Shown one piece after another: positions 32,375-44,649 of a stretch of 64,000 nucleotides of DNA (the first letter of the stretch is position 1; every line of letters begins with the position of its first letter). This DNA is from Siphonodentalium dalli (taxonomy: Eukaryota > Mollusca > Scaphopoda > Gadilida > Siphonodentaliidae): assembly GCA_032622095.1 (NCBI GenBank), contig CP136063.1, positions 74,505,980 through 74,569,979 of the forward strand, read 5' to 3'. The position numbers and the translations under genes are program-made. The notes beneath the pieces are model-generated. The model had not been told where the DNA came from. It searched no databases and saw only the letters and a list, made by a program, of their open reading frames with translations.

Positions 32375-32875
32375 TTAAAGCACGTGCGGCCTTAATTGTC
32401 GAAAATATTCATATTTGTTCCAAACACCGTAAACAGAAAAACATTAAGACGCATACAGTTCCGTTCATATATACCATGACCATCGCGTACACAGCATGTT
32501 ATCATAAAGACCTACTATATTTTACCCAAGCAAGAGTCTGATTGTGTTACAGAAGACAGCACACTGCTACTGTCTAATCACACACAAATGGCATAAACGC
32601 TCTTTATTAGTTCCATATCAGGTATTCACAAACAAAGAACGCTCTTTATGTTTACCATCATAATATAAACAAACACCAGAAAAGTAACTTTTTATGCGTT
32701 TGTTTACATAACAATGGTCAAACATATGACCATAACATACTGTTTATGCGATATTTCTTATTTGTATACGGACAAAGTCTATCTACATTTTGATGTTCTT
32801 TCTGTTTGTGGCGGTTTTTGACGGGTGAAGATATTTTCACAGGATACCCATCGCCAAGGCCAACCGTGTCTTTAA
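32375..32875 (+). mobile_element. TTAA MITE family, copy A
   Basis: About 500 bp flanked by TTAA on both sides. Left end AAGCACGTGCGGCC; right end, reverse-complemented, AAGACACGGTTGGCC. Internal landmarks are ATAAACGCTCTTTATTAG, GTTTACATAACAATGGTC and TGGCGGTTTTTGACGGG. No transposase frame. Confidence 0.8.
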
Positions 32876-32879
32876 CGTC

Positions 32880-33970
32880 TAAAAACTGGTTCAAAATAAA
32901 CTAAATATAATATTTGTCACTCAAAAGCGTCATATATAGGTGGAAAGATATTTTGTTATCCTTCAATTTGATGTATTACATGTAAAATTGGTTTCAGAAG
33001 GACTTCAGTACAGGTCTAACATAATATAATAGGTATGGGCGAAGATGATGGTCATTCACACGTGCATAAAACTTATGAAAGTGTACACTTTTGGTACTAT
33101 TTTTTATTATTATTGAATAGTTTATTTACACTATACACATTGTGGTACTATTTTTTGTCTAAAAATTATGGTGCCAAAGATTGTGTGTTCATTCGCATAA
33201 TAATGTTATGGAAAACGCGGAGAGGATAGTTTGTGTACATTTTTTTGTAAGATAGACGACTGTGGTAGATATTGACGGGAACAACGGAGAACGCAGCAGT
33301 GTTGAGCATTCACTGTTTTCACATCTTAACACGGATACATAACGAACTGTCAATATCTTGGAACTCTCGGGTATTAATACCGTATTATACACCCACTAGA
33401 TATATGGCCCAACTAGTTAACTCTGTAAATTGGAGAAAAAAACATGATGGGGGTCTTGGTTCTACTCAATGTGAATTGTGTATTGTTAGAATATTGCAAG
33501 TGTTCATTGATTGAATTTTATTTCAAATTCCAATTATAATTTTAGAAGAATAGGAGTATTCTCCCAGAAGGTAAATTATTTTAAGGGCATCGTACCACCG
33601 ATTTTATGGTGAGAGTGTGAACGTAGTCAATATTTCTGAGCTGCTGATAATGTTGGTAATCGATGCTAGTCAAGACTTGCAACAAAGGCTCTCAAATAAA
33701 CTCCAATCTCTCATGTTGATATCACTTAATTAATTGGAAATCACACCAATATGCCCGTTCTAACTATCATATACCGTCTTACATCACATGAAACCACTAT
33801 TATACAATTTAAAAAGCCATTACATATTCCCTTATCGCTCACTTGTTTCATATGATTGGCATCCCATAAAAATGACCGCGCCTCCTGACATATTGATTCA
33901 GTGGGGGAGTAAAACAATCCGGATACGTATGGCGGGGATAGATCTTAGTTCAGCTTGTGACTGATTCAGT
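32880..33970. other. no gene recognised
   Basis: AT-rich sequence. An 80-codon frame (33272-33514) and smaller ones have no recognisable domain. Confidence 0.3.
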
Positions 33971-33973
33971 GAT

Positions 33974-34145
33974 TGGGTGTAATTAGATCCGTGATCATCC
34001 GTCAGTGTTGTTGTTACTAGTCGGTGTTTATTTCACGGGTATATCACGACGTGATTGGGTGTAATTAGATCCGTGATCATCCGTCAGGATTTCTATAATG
34101 TTGTTGTTACTAGGCGGTGTTTATTCCACGGGTAGACCACGACAC
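33974..34145. repeat. two tandem ~85-bp units
   Basis: GTGATTGGGTGTAATTAGATCCGTGATCATCCGTCAG begins both units (33972 and 34051). The second carries an 11-bp insert before TGTTGTTGTTACTA. A third, weaker match (GTGTAATTCTATTTGTGATCA) is near 34496. Confidence 0.7.
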
Positions 34146-34639
34146 AATCAGTGTATCGCCGCCACTTCAGTAGACACATTCAACACATGAGCAGACTCCG
34201 TAACAGGGCGATGACTTGGCGACAATGTTCTGATAGCCACACTTGGTTCGATGAGAATTGATGAATATTGTTTTTTTTTTTTTTAAGTGAATGTTTTTAT
34301 GAATGTTGTGTTATTTAGTGATATTAAATATCCATTAGTTATAATAATAGATAGAATGAAAATGAAATATATATAATGAAAATGAAATATTGGGTATATG
34401 TATTATTTATATATTTTTGATGAATATGAAGCATCTGTCTAGGTTCTAGGAAGTTGTGGTCAATAAACTTGTGACTGACTCATCATGAGTGACTGAGTGT
34501 AATTCTATTTGTGATCACACGTCAGTAACTCAGTTCATTCTAATTTCTACAGCGTAAATTGTTGTTGATATTGTTAGTCACTACTTGATGACGCCAAGGC
34601 TCTTGTGAAATAATCTGGTGCGTTTATCCTCGTGTGTAC

Positions 34640-34915
34640 GTGTACAGTACGAAAGTGACAAAACATGCGACATTGGTCGCGCACGATTGCGATATTACAA
34701 AACATGCGACATTTCGGATGTTTTGTCTTGAGCCGAAATGACATAAGCGACATTATGTCGCACATTTTGTCGCTTTCGGCGAGCGACAAAACATGCAACA
34801 GTTCACACCGAAATAAAAATACGGTCGCATGTTTTGTCGTGCGCCGAATACGACATTATGTTGCGGCAGTTGCGCGCCGAAATAGACACAATGTCGCATG
34901 TTTTTTTGTGTTTTA
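34640..34915. repeat. clustered direct and inverted ACAAAACATGCGAC motifs
   Basis: The motif or its complement (GTCGCATGTTTTGTCG) occurs about seven times in 270 bp, mixed in orientation, with GCGCCGAAAT-like linkers. The segment folds back on itself and is probably the remnant of a foldback element. Confidence 0.5.
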
Positions 34916-35690
34916 AACAGTCACAATTAACACTGTTAAGTTCCAACTGTCAACACTCGAGTTAAATCTCAATACTGCGCGAACAACCCCACTATCACAT
35001 TTCGTCTTCGAGGGAAATATCAATGAGTGTTGCCATCGCCGGTATACGCAGATGAACGTCGTTTCCGGTTAACAAACAACCAAAATCAGACAGTGTTAAC
35101 ATTATTCCAGCAATGTATTAGCACAGAAGTCACGTTTCCCCCAAACATTTCTGAAATATTTTATAGAAAATACGACTTTGTTACAGAGTTCGCTCTGCCA
35201 CTTGCCAAAAATAATTCACATTTGGCCTAAAATATTTTCGTTTGGCAAAAGTTTTGGCAAGTCACTTTTTAATTCCTGAAGAAAGTTGAAAAAATATTGG
35301 TCAATCAATACCATTCATTTTAGGAAACTATTATACAATATAATTATATTAGTGGTGTTTTATATGGTTTAGGAACAGTTAACTATTGTTGTATGATAAA
35401 CCACAATAGAGATGCGAGTATAATTATTAATTAAATGCTTTCCTATCGATACCAAACGTCGTTCAAACCGCTCGCGTATCGAAACACAAGATCCACTCAA
35501 GGTTGCAGAAAATGATACTATCAGGGATGACATTTGGCAAATTCTAAAAGAATTTGGCAAAAAATACTTTCATTTGGCAATATTAATAGTAATATTGAAG
35601 AGTTTGGCGAGGGATATCCATATGAAATGTGTTCCGTCCATCATTTATTCAGTTATGGGATTTAGATTGAAAAGGCGTTTGTGCCAATAT
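34916..35690. other. no gene recognised
   Basis: The word TTTGGCAA recurs at 35227, 35243, 35530, 35547 and 35574. No conserved frame. Confidence 0.3.
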
Positions 35691-35694
35691 TTAA

Positions 35695-37838
35695 TACCTG
35701 AATCAGAATAGTTTATTTCATGACAAATCATATATAGTATCTAGTACATAAAAAAGTAAATATAACAAAAATAGACAAGTCATGTGGAGGCGACATGACC
35801 TATCGGGTCGTCTTCCTGTCGCCACCCTAAAATTAAAGATATTGTTATTGATTCTTTGATAATAATAAATCCGGTCATGACATGTGAGAGCTGGTTACAT
35901 CGTCGTTTATCCATTTGTTCAGGATTAAGTTAAATATTTCGTCTAGATTAGAATTTGTCGGTTTACAGCATTCAATTTATTTAATGGTGCAAGTGGACTG
36001 TTTGATATTTCGTTTATATCCTCGAACTTTTTCCATAAATGAATTCTTTGATTAAATTTGCAAGATAATATTAAAATGTTATACTGAAAGTCCACCTGCA
36101 CATATATCATTAGCATAACAAGTATATATATGGTATATTTCAATGTATTAGTAAATATATAAAATCAATATATATTTTCCATATATATATTTCCACCGTA
36201 ATAGCACTGAACTAGGCACCTGCCTGAACGTGCGACGTGAATGAGACAACGGTAATAGGTTATTGGATTAAAATAAGATGAGAGTAAGAAATCAAAAATC
36301 TGAAATCATATCGCAAATAAGTGAGGTACGACTTATATTGACGTATTCTTTTTCCCGTTTAGTACCAAAATACAGAGTGAGCAGTGTTAATGTTGAACAA
36401 TCTGGACAAAATCTGTTTGTGCATTTAACAGTCAGTGAATAATTCCCAATATTTGTCTTAGAAATGTGGTTCACAAAGGCCGACTTAGGTCGAATAGTTT
36501 GGGTAGCCTTATTAAGATTATTCCAGATTTTCGGAAAAACATGGAGAGGTAATTTTTCTGTGAATTTAATTCGTGATTTTGTTTCTCGGATTTTGCCTGT
36601 TGATCTGGTATTCATACTCGGGTGTGTGTATATGCTAAAGCTGTTATTAAATGACTTGGGGAGGTTGGTATTCATCCAGTTGTGCATATAAAGGCATACC
36701 CGTTGCATGTAAAGGTCTTGTAATTTCAAGATGTTGTTAGTTTTAAATAAAGGTTCAGTATGGCTATTGTAGCGTTTTTTGTTAATGGCTCGGATAGCTT
36801 TTTTCGGTAAAACAACAACTTGGTTGTGGGTACCGGCATTGCCCCATAGCTCAATTCCATAGAGAATATGGGAGTGTACTAATGTAAGATACAGCATACG
36901 TAGACAGTCAAACGGAAGGAATTTTTTTACTCGATTTATAGCATATAAGGAGTTACTAATTTTTGCACAAACAGCTTTCACGTGGTGTTCGAATGATAGG
37001 TGTTCATCAATGTGTATTCCAAGAAACTTAAATGATTTCTCCTGACAGTCTACTCCAATTCTTATAATTTGCTCTCCATTTATAGTTAGTGTGTGATTTC
37101 CAACTATATATGGGCCATTTTTAGGTTGTATCAGCATATATTTGTTTTTTTTTAGTGTTTAGTGATAGCCTATTAGTTCGACACCATTTACTTAGTTTTG
37201 CAAGTTCTTTGTTAAAGTTATCATACAAATAATCAAGGTTATGGTTTGATGAGTATACAGTGGTGTCATCTGCAAAAGATAACAATGACAAGTCAGTAGA
37301 TTTGTGCATATCGTTTACATAAATCAAAAAGAGAATCGGCCCGGCCACAGATCCCTGGGGGACTCCACATGTAATGGGAAGTTTAGATGAAACCCTACCT
37401 TCTAGATCCACGTATTGAAATCTATTATTCAAATAATTTCTAAACCAATGATTGGCTTTGCCTCTTATTCCATAGGTTTCAAGTTTTTTTAATAGAATTT
37501 TGTGGTTTATTGTATCAAAAGCTTTGGAGAAGTCGATAAATGCAGAGAGTGTACAATCTTTTGTTTTCTTATCATTATTTAGACCCACATCGTTAATTAA
37601 CTTCAGTATGGGGTGAATTGTGGAGTGTTCTTTACGAAATCCATATTGATTGTGATAGAGGGCATCATGCTTGTTAATAAATTCGACAAGTCTTAAACAG
37701 ACAATTTTTTCTAAGATTTTTGAAAATGTAGGAAGAATACTAATAGGGCGATAATTTTCTAACAGTTTTGGATCTCCAGATTTAAATAAAGGGATGACCC
37801 GTGCTATCTTCATGTTGTCAGGAATAATACCTGTAAAT
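35695..37838 (-). mobile_element. 5'-truncated LINE (jockey/CR1-like)
   Basis: RT homology begins at about 37838 on the minus strand, right after a TAA, and runs to a stop at 36292. About 600 bp of 3' UTR ends in GAAATAAACTATTCTGATTC near 35695. The 3' UTR carries an ATATAT-rich stretch (36120-36195) that may be a secondary insertion. Endonuclease and ORF1 are missing through 5' truncation. Confidence 0.7.
36292..37838 (-). pseudogene. LINE reverse transcriptase, one frameshift
   Basis: The first frame (37813-37121) holds KIARVIPLFKSGD, NYRPISILPTFSKILEK, QYGFRKEHSTIHPI, motif A SAFIDFSKAFDTINH, motif B TCGVPQGSVAGPILFLIYVNDM and motif C SLLSFADDTTVYSS. The second frame (37137-36292) continues with MLIQPKNGPYIV, the thumb FKFLGIHIDEHLSFEHHVKAV and YGIELWGNAG. 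The break coincides with a 9-base homopolymer at 37144-37152, so one slipped base explains it. All RT catalytic residues seen are intact. The tail reads CTNRFCPDCSTLTLL. Confidence 0.75.
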
Positions 37839-38635
37839 TAATAAGGGCTCCCGAATTGAGCCCGTTTCAGCTAGTATATTATGAAAGGGCCATGTCTAAA
37901 TATAAGTATACATGCATATCGACGTTCAAAGGGTCCGAGAGATTAATGCAGGACAATAGTGTATATTCAAGTTATTACCCTGCGTTATATATATATAGGT
38001 TTATGACTATTTTTACGACCCTGCATTCCTCCATTATATCGGGATCGTGCATTATTCTTTGCATATTATTGTATTTATCATATTACTTGAGCCAGTGTCT
38101 CATCATATATTATATGGTATTCAAGAAAAGTGATTGTTCCTTATATTTTATCTGTAGAAATCGGGAGTTAACTTTTTGCAAACTAGCACCATATTCCCTG
38201 TTTTTAAATTTATGGAAACTAGGAAATAACATCAAGTTTTATCAGAAAAGTGCTCCATCCAACAAATAATTTGAGACGTCACAATATCCGTTTACCTATA
38301 AGTGACCGGTCAAAATGATACTTTCGTCGCGCAGCTGATCGCACATGAGACTTTTCTACATGTATGTGGAACCTTAGTCAGAATAATTGGACCACATTAA
38401 TGTTTGGTTTGGTTTATTTGGGGGGTTTCGTAGTTCCAGCCGCTAATATCGCTACATTACCAGCCATACTAGTGGAGCAAAGACGACTCAGAGGGTTAGT
38501 GTCACTGCGAAATCACCCGTCGCACTGCACGTAAAAATCACCGACCTTCGATAAACTTGCTCAGATCAGGAATCACGTTACCTCCGCTATGCGTTGATCA
38601 TATCCGCGTTTTGTCAGATATCGAACAAATTTCGT

Positions 38636-38830
38636 CGATTGATTGATTGATTTGATTTTGATAAATTCAATCAGCATGTTACAATAAATAATTACAAATA
38701 CATGCATTTGATAAAAGTGGATCAATAAAGTTGACAAAGCTAAACATTTGAGGCTGTGAAGATAGTGATGTCAGAGAGAGTAGGTGGGCAGACTATTCGA
38801 AAATAGGAAGATAAATGCTGACGGCTATCA
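38636..38830 (-). mobile_element. probable LINE 3' UTR fragment
   Basis: On the minus strand the sequence ends in an AATCAATCAATCAATC run (38638-38655), a tail type used by CR1/L2-like LINEs. It is preceded by AT-rich sequence with several AATAAA-like words. No coding part remains. Confidence 0.35.
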
Positions 38831-40366
38831 AGGATGACACAAACAGTTCAAAGGGGACTTATTTCCATTGTGGTCCTTATGAAGCTCCCAGCGATACGAG
38901 AGTGTTGAAATAACTCCACTGTGGCCAATTGGTCTGTTGAGGTTTGTTTTGGTTCAAAAATAGTATGGGACTACTCTATGACAGAAGTTGTGCTTTAAAA
39001 TATTGGTATAAAATTACTTCATTTAACTCATTCAATTGATAATTGAAAGTGTAACTAAAACTTCTGGGGAGGATATACCCAGATGGTTCTAACGGAGTAG
39101 GGGAAAGGGGGGGGGGGGTCATTTGTTTAGTGCATAAAGGGGTGAATGAGGGGGGGGGAGGTTGAAATGTTAATCGCGCGACAGATTATTCTGGCCGAAT
39201 GCACCACGCACCTTAGCAACTGAGCCGCCGGGGGTTCATTGTACTAAAGTTAGGTATATTATTATCTGGATGCATCTCAGATTTTAACATCGGGACTTGC
39301 CTTGTGCACCTAGTAAAAGGTGCGTCTGTACAATCGTTTCGACACACCAATTGAATTATGATTTGTAAGCATTAGACGTTATACATAAATAAAGGAATAA
39401 ATCTACACAACGGAAATTCACTATTGCTCAAATACGACTTCGACCCAAAGAGAATAATTGAACTGATAAATCAGTGTGCAATCCGCCATTGAGGTCGTGA
39501 ACTAAATGGGAATGTTATCCAAATGGATCCATATACCGCTAACTTCTCACACAATGCGCCAAAGATAAACGTATTGTCAGCGATGGTTCAGCTTGGAACC
39601 TTTAAACAGAAGTGCGTTCTTTTCCACTAGAAGTAAGTTTATTTTATTGACATTCTCTTTTCAACAACCATACGCGTATCGCAGTCTGGTCACAATTTGT
39701 TGAATAAGATGTTAAAAGATGATTGGAATCGATTCGTTTTAAAACTTGCACGAGTACAATGTGGAATAGCGATCGAATATGTTGGATGTTGATGTACAAT
39801 CGTCAAGTGATGTTTACTTCAACTTTAGGCATGGGCTCTTCCCTGTTTGTAAACACTGACACGCGCTCGTTAATCATGGATGTAAATTAGATACATATAC
39901 ATCGCTACTTTAATTAAGTGCAGTCAATGATTTAATTAAATAAGAGTTAATTTAGCAAATTTGAACAGTAACAAGGGACATATAATAAAACAATACCTAA
40001 AGTGTTTTGTTTGAATACTTGAAACATCTCATTCATGTCTGGAAAGATATATCGAATTTTCACGAGCGGCTGGAGTGATAATTCAATATTTCTTTGTTCG
40101 ATATTCAACCAAAAACTGTTGGTATTCTCTATTATTACTACCATATCAGGAATAAATTAACACGGAACTCTCTTTTCTTATCCATGCCGTGCACATGACT
40201 GTTGTTTGTTTGGGAACCAAATACCAAACATTCGAAAGAAAAATTCAAAGGCGAATATTATCAGGTGTATTTTGGAGCGCAAACCGCCATGTGGTTTTAC
40301 AACCTACACGTTTGCGCCTTTGCTCGTTGCGTTTGAGACCGTTCACATAATCAATTACGTCGATGT
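38831..40366. other. no gene; simple G runs and one repeat fragment
   Basis: A poly-G run lies at about 39107-39118 and another at 39150-39160. At 40232-40310 an 80-bp piece in minus orientation (AAAAATTCAAAGGCGAATAT...GGAGCGCAAACCGCCATG) belongs to the family at 24580 and 48460. Confidence 0.45.
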
Positions 40367-40862
40367 TTAAAGGCACGTGAGGCCTTAGTTGTCGAAAATA
40401 TTCATATTTGTTCCAATCACCGTAAACAGAACAACATTAAAACGCATTCAGTTTCGTTCATATATACCATGACCATCGCGTAAACAGCATGTTATCATTT
40501 TCTATATTTTACCTAAGCAAGAGCCTGATTGTGTTACCGAAGACAGCACAATGCTGCTGGCTAATCACACACAAATGGCATAAACGCTCTTTATTCGTTC
40601 CATATCAGGAATTCACCAACAAAGAACGCTCTTTATTTTTACCATCATAATATAAACAAACACCAGAAAAGTAACTTTTTATTCTTTTGTTTACATAACA
40701 ATGGTCAAAGATATGACAATAACATACTGTTTATGCGATATTTCTTATTTGTATACGGACAAATTCTGTCTACATTTTGTTGTTCTTTCTGTTTGTGGCG
40801 GTTTTTGACGGGTGGAAATATTTTCACAGGATACCCACCGCCAAGGCCAACCGTACCTTTGA
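40367..40862 (+). mobile_element. TTAA MITE family, copy B
   Basis: Same family as 32375-32875. Left TTAA-AGGCACGTGAGGCC; right end ...CCGTACCTTTGA, where the expected TTAA has become TTGA. Directly repeated orientation relative to copy A. Confidence 0.8.
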
Positions 40863-42645
40863 AGCAAATGACAACTTTAGAAAAATAAAGGTATATTTTC
40901 TTAACACCATAATCTTGTGCCACCAGCATGGTTGCAATTCAGCCGAACCCACCAACACCATAGCAAATTTGCGGAATCACTTAATCAGTGGTGACCATGA
41001 CGCTACCCATTGTGACAAAACACAAGCCATCACCATGGTTCTGAACACGCCCTCAATTCACGTGAATAGAGCAGCTCGTGCACGCTTGCAACCGCTAGCT
41101 GGAATCAATATATTATGGCAACACAAAATCCACGACACGCCCTCAATCCACATTGTTATCACTTTATATAATGTTCTCTTGTCCACTAATGGAGTTTTTG
41201 AGGGCATTCCAAATAGACAATATAGTATGACGTCATCGATCATTGGGACTTGACCGAGTTTTATGTACATTCGAACAGCTTGTGAATTCAGGTGCACATG
41301 GCCAATAGTATAATACCAATATAATGCTATGCATAAATGTAAGAACATGTAGGCATGTATGTATGCATGTGGGAACGTATACATGTAAGTGATTATTGAT
41401 ACCTATATACGATATATTGTGGATGTGCATGGGAATATGTGCGTGGAAGTGTGCGTGGATAAAATCATAACTGTACAAATAATAATTATTCAAAAAAAAT
41501 TATTATATGTATAACTTTATTAAATTGGTTTACATTATTGTATTATGTATTTAGAAACGTAAATATTGTTTGTAAAATGCGAAATAATGTTATATCATCA
41601 CTCGAATCCGTCGCAGGCCACTTAAAGACATATATTATTGACTCTAAAATATCAAGCAAATCGACCGTACTACTCCATAGAAAACATTATCCGAAGTTCC
41701 GAACAACGTTCAATTGTAAATATTTACTTCTCGATTCGGGACACAACTATGGGCGATAAACTAACGAAAACGATATCGCCATCGAGAGTCTGCATAGGAA
41801 AGACCACACAGGGTAAAGTTCACCGGGCAATCAATTACTCAAATGCGTGTACATACCACCGACCAAGAAAGCTACGGACAAACTTGCCCAGATAAACGAA
41901 CCCGATTACACTCCATTAGCGTGGACCAAGAAGCAGCGCATGTCGGGGTTAGAACCTACTTCGTCGGCGTTGGATGGCCCAAGACGGCGTAATGCACTAA
42001 GCATTCAACTGGTTGGCCACCGGGACCCCCCCCCCCCCATACATACACGACATGATAGAAACAAAATATATGAAAAACATAAAAGAGCAGACATGACATA
42101 ACATATATTTAATTCTTATCCCTAGATTTTCACAGTTAATGTAGTTATGCATATTAAATCAATTGCTATATTTCGGCTGATGGTCTGTACATGCATTAAC
42201 GCTTATTTCCCATACGGACTTAGTTACCCCTGATATTCCCACCACCATACATACACGTACTTGGTTAGCTTTTCTCACGAAACCATTTGTATTTAGACAA
42301 AATGAAGTATATTAGATATTTACAAAAGAAACAGATAATTGTACAAACGAGGGAGTCTGAACGTCGAAAAAGAAAAAGAAATATTCGTTTCTGAATAGAC
42401 ACCATCCCCATAGAATACCGTTTTTCTTATAGCAATTAACCCACATGCTTCACCCCATTTCATCTTCTGTGACTTTCTCTTCCCCTCTTCTCATCTATGT
42501 TTTGTCTAAAACTCTCTATCTCCATCTCTACCTCTCTCATATAGAAACCTCGAACAATTTTCCATTTATTGTTGGTGTATACCATGTCATTCATTAACAT
42601 GTTCTTGATTTCAATAAAAAAAAAAAAAAAATAAAAAAAAAATAT
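40863..42645. other. no gene recognised; poly-A rich junction at right
   Basis: Plus-strand frames at 41538-41759, 41638-41895 and 41847-42101 match nothing I know. A C13 run lies at about 42026-42038. TTTCAATAAA followed by A15-T-A10 (42609-42642) looks like a retroposed 3' end with a polyadenylation signal. Confidence 0.35.
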
Positions 42646-42800
42646 CGATATGAAACACAGTGGAAAATGGTGACCAGCCGATTGACTGAGACGAGTCAAC
42701 CCAATCACCCATATATTGAAGAGATGTAGGACCAAAGGGGACCATGATATAAGCCTTATCCGCAGATCGATGCCTCGCGTGATAAGGTCGCACTATATTT
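42646..42800. repeat. SINE-like repeat, copy 2
   Basis: Partner of 28910-29062. The left side begins right after the poly-A run. The box A-like CCAGCCGATTGAC and box B-like AGATCGATGCC are retained. About 70 percent similar by eye. Confidence 0.35.
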
Positions 42801-43207
42801 TGTAGGGGAATCTTGTCACTTTAGATCTTGAGCTGCATATAGGATGTTTGGTAGTTATGATACCGTTGTATATTTACACACTAAGTGTTATTATCACTAA
42901 ATCCAGCATTCTGATTGGTCGGCGCCCACGTGGCTAGTTGCAGTTATTTCTCGGTGAATGCGCAACAGCGTATAACTGCAAGCTCATAACAACATCGATA
43001 CGTCATTTGGGTTTGGAAAGACGAACGCGTAATGTTTTGGGCGCATTTGGATTCGCGCAGGATTGACTTAATAAATCATCGGGTTTCAATTGTTCCTGTT
43101 AACTTTTGCCAAGGGTGCTATGGGATATTTTGGGCTGGTTTTGTCACGATACACTTTTCGATTTAAATACATTTACAAAAGTGGCTTTTTCGCTAAATGT
43201 ATATAAA

Positions 43208-43355
43208 TATAAGGATTAACTGTCATGTGGACTGTTTTTATGGACATGTAACCGTGAGGTAAGTGGTCATAACTTGTATGTTTTACACAAGTTATGACCA
43301 CTTACCTCACGGTTACATCTCCATAAAACAGTCCACATGACAGTTAATCCTTATA
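43208..43355. mobile_element. 148-bp near-perfect palindrome (foldback/MITE)
   Basis: Arms of about 70 bp (TATAAGGATTAACTGTCATG... and its complement) meet at a 9-base loop around 43277-43285. Only one or two mismatches and a short length difference are visible. It lies in AT-rich sequence with no frame. Confidence 0.8.
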
Positions 43356-43421
43356 TAACTATATCAGTCATTCAATTTGCCGGTTGATTTCCATCTGGCT
43401 ATGTGGGCTTTTTAGAGTTTT

Positions 43422-44470
43422 CGGTCATTGAATCCAAGATGGCCACTAACATTGAATATCTGACCAAGTAAATTGCTATTCGCAAGTACCCAGGAAGTTA
43501 ATGAGGTATTACGTGGTGCGATATGTCATTTTATTGATAAATGAGTACTCCTTATTTATATGTATGAATAAATGTCATAGATTTAAAATGGCCGCAAAAT
43601 GGCCATCGGAAGTGGAAAATATGACGCCTTTTCGCTAACATCTTCTATATCAGTTTCTGCTGCTTGGAACTGATTGAGAATGTCGCTTTGTTGGTATTTT
43701 ATATTAACAGATCATTGAGGCAATGAAATAAGACATTATTTGAGTCCTGGCCCTTCGGATCCCTCAAATATTTGACTTTACAGAACGCGGTATAAACTTT
43801 TCACAAAAAAAATCATAATTGTGATTCGAGTCACATTTCAATAATGAATGAGCAGAACTGTGTTAGGTAAGCGAGACATACCATTATCCTGGAATATTCC
43901 AAGTCATTGGAACCAGAATTGTTACTTTGGCTCAAAATGGCCGCCAAAGAAAGGAAAATTGTAAATATTGCCCCAGCGTGCCCTACAATCGCTTATATGT
44001 TCTGGTTGATGAATAAAATTGGCTATTCTGCCTTATATCCATTGAAAACTAGCATGTCTGATTACCTTGGTTAATGTTTAGTATTGTAGCCACTGACATT
44101 ACCAGAAATATTGGATTTTACTCTCATAAACTTGACCATAAATATCGGCACAATTAACTTTTCAGGTTTGGACCATTTTAAAAAAAAGTAAACTTTAACT
44201 AACTTTGGTATGAAAGGTGTTTATTGTTTTGACCTATTTTAAATCTGTCACAATGAGGTGTTTATAGACTAAATTACTCAAGACGACTTCCAAAATTGCA
44301 ATCAACTTGGGTAAATAGTTCATTTTTCACATATATCCGGAACATTATTCTCTGCTGTTCCGAAAAGTTGGCAAATTGTGACTCACTTGGTTATTATTAA
44401 GCATATTAGGTAATTAACTGACAACTAAATATATCTGGTTGTCCGAGTTCCGTATGGGGCATGACAAATT
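43422..44470 (+). repeat. left arm of ~1-kb inverted repeat
   Basis: The arm aligns with the reverse complement of 47123-48172 from GGTCATTGAATC through CTGACAACTAAATAT. Landmarks on both sides include ATTGAATATCTGACC, GTGCTCCTTATTTATA-like text, CTATTCTGCCTT and CCGGATATATGTGAAA. Identity by eye is about 70-75 percent. No protein is evident. Confidence 0.75.
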
Positions 44471-44649
44471 CATTTTAATGTTGCAGTATTGAATTTTGCC
44501 GAAAACCTCTTTTGTCGTACTGGCCAGTAATGGGCAGAACTTTTAAAGGGAACTGAGATGAACCATAATATGTGGCTATTCTGGCTCATTAGAATAAAAA
44601 ATGATCAAATTGATACAAGAGGTAGGCCAATGTGGCGGCCAGGAATTTA

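Noticed and set aside
41847-42101. 84-codon frame with Pro-rich run
   Set aside because: The proline run comes from a poly-C tract and nothing supports coding.
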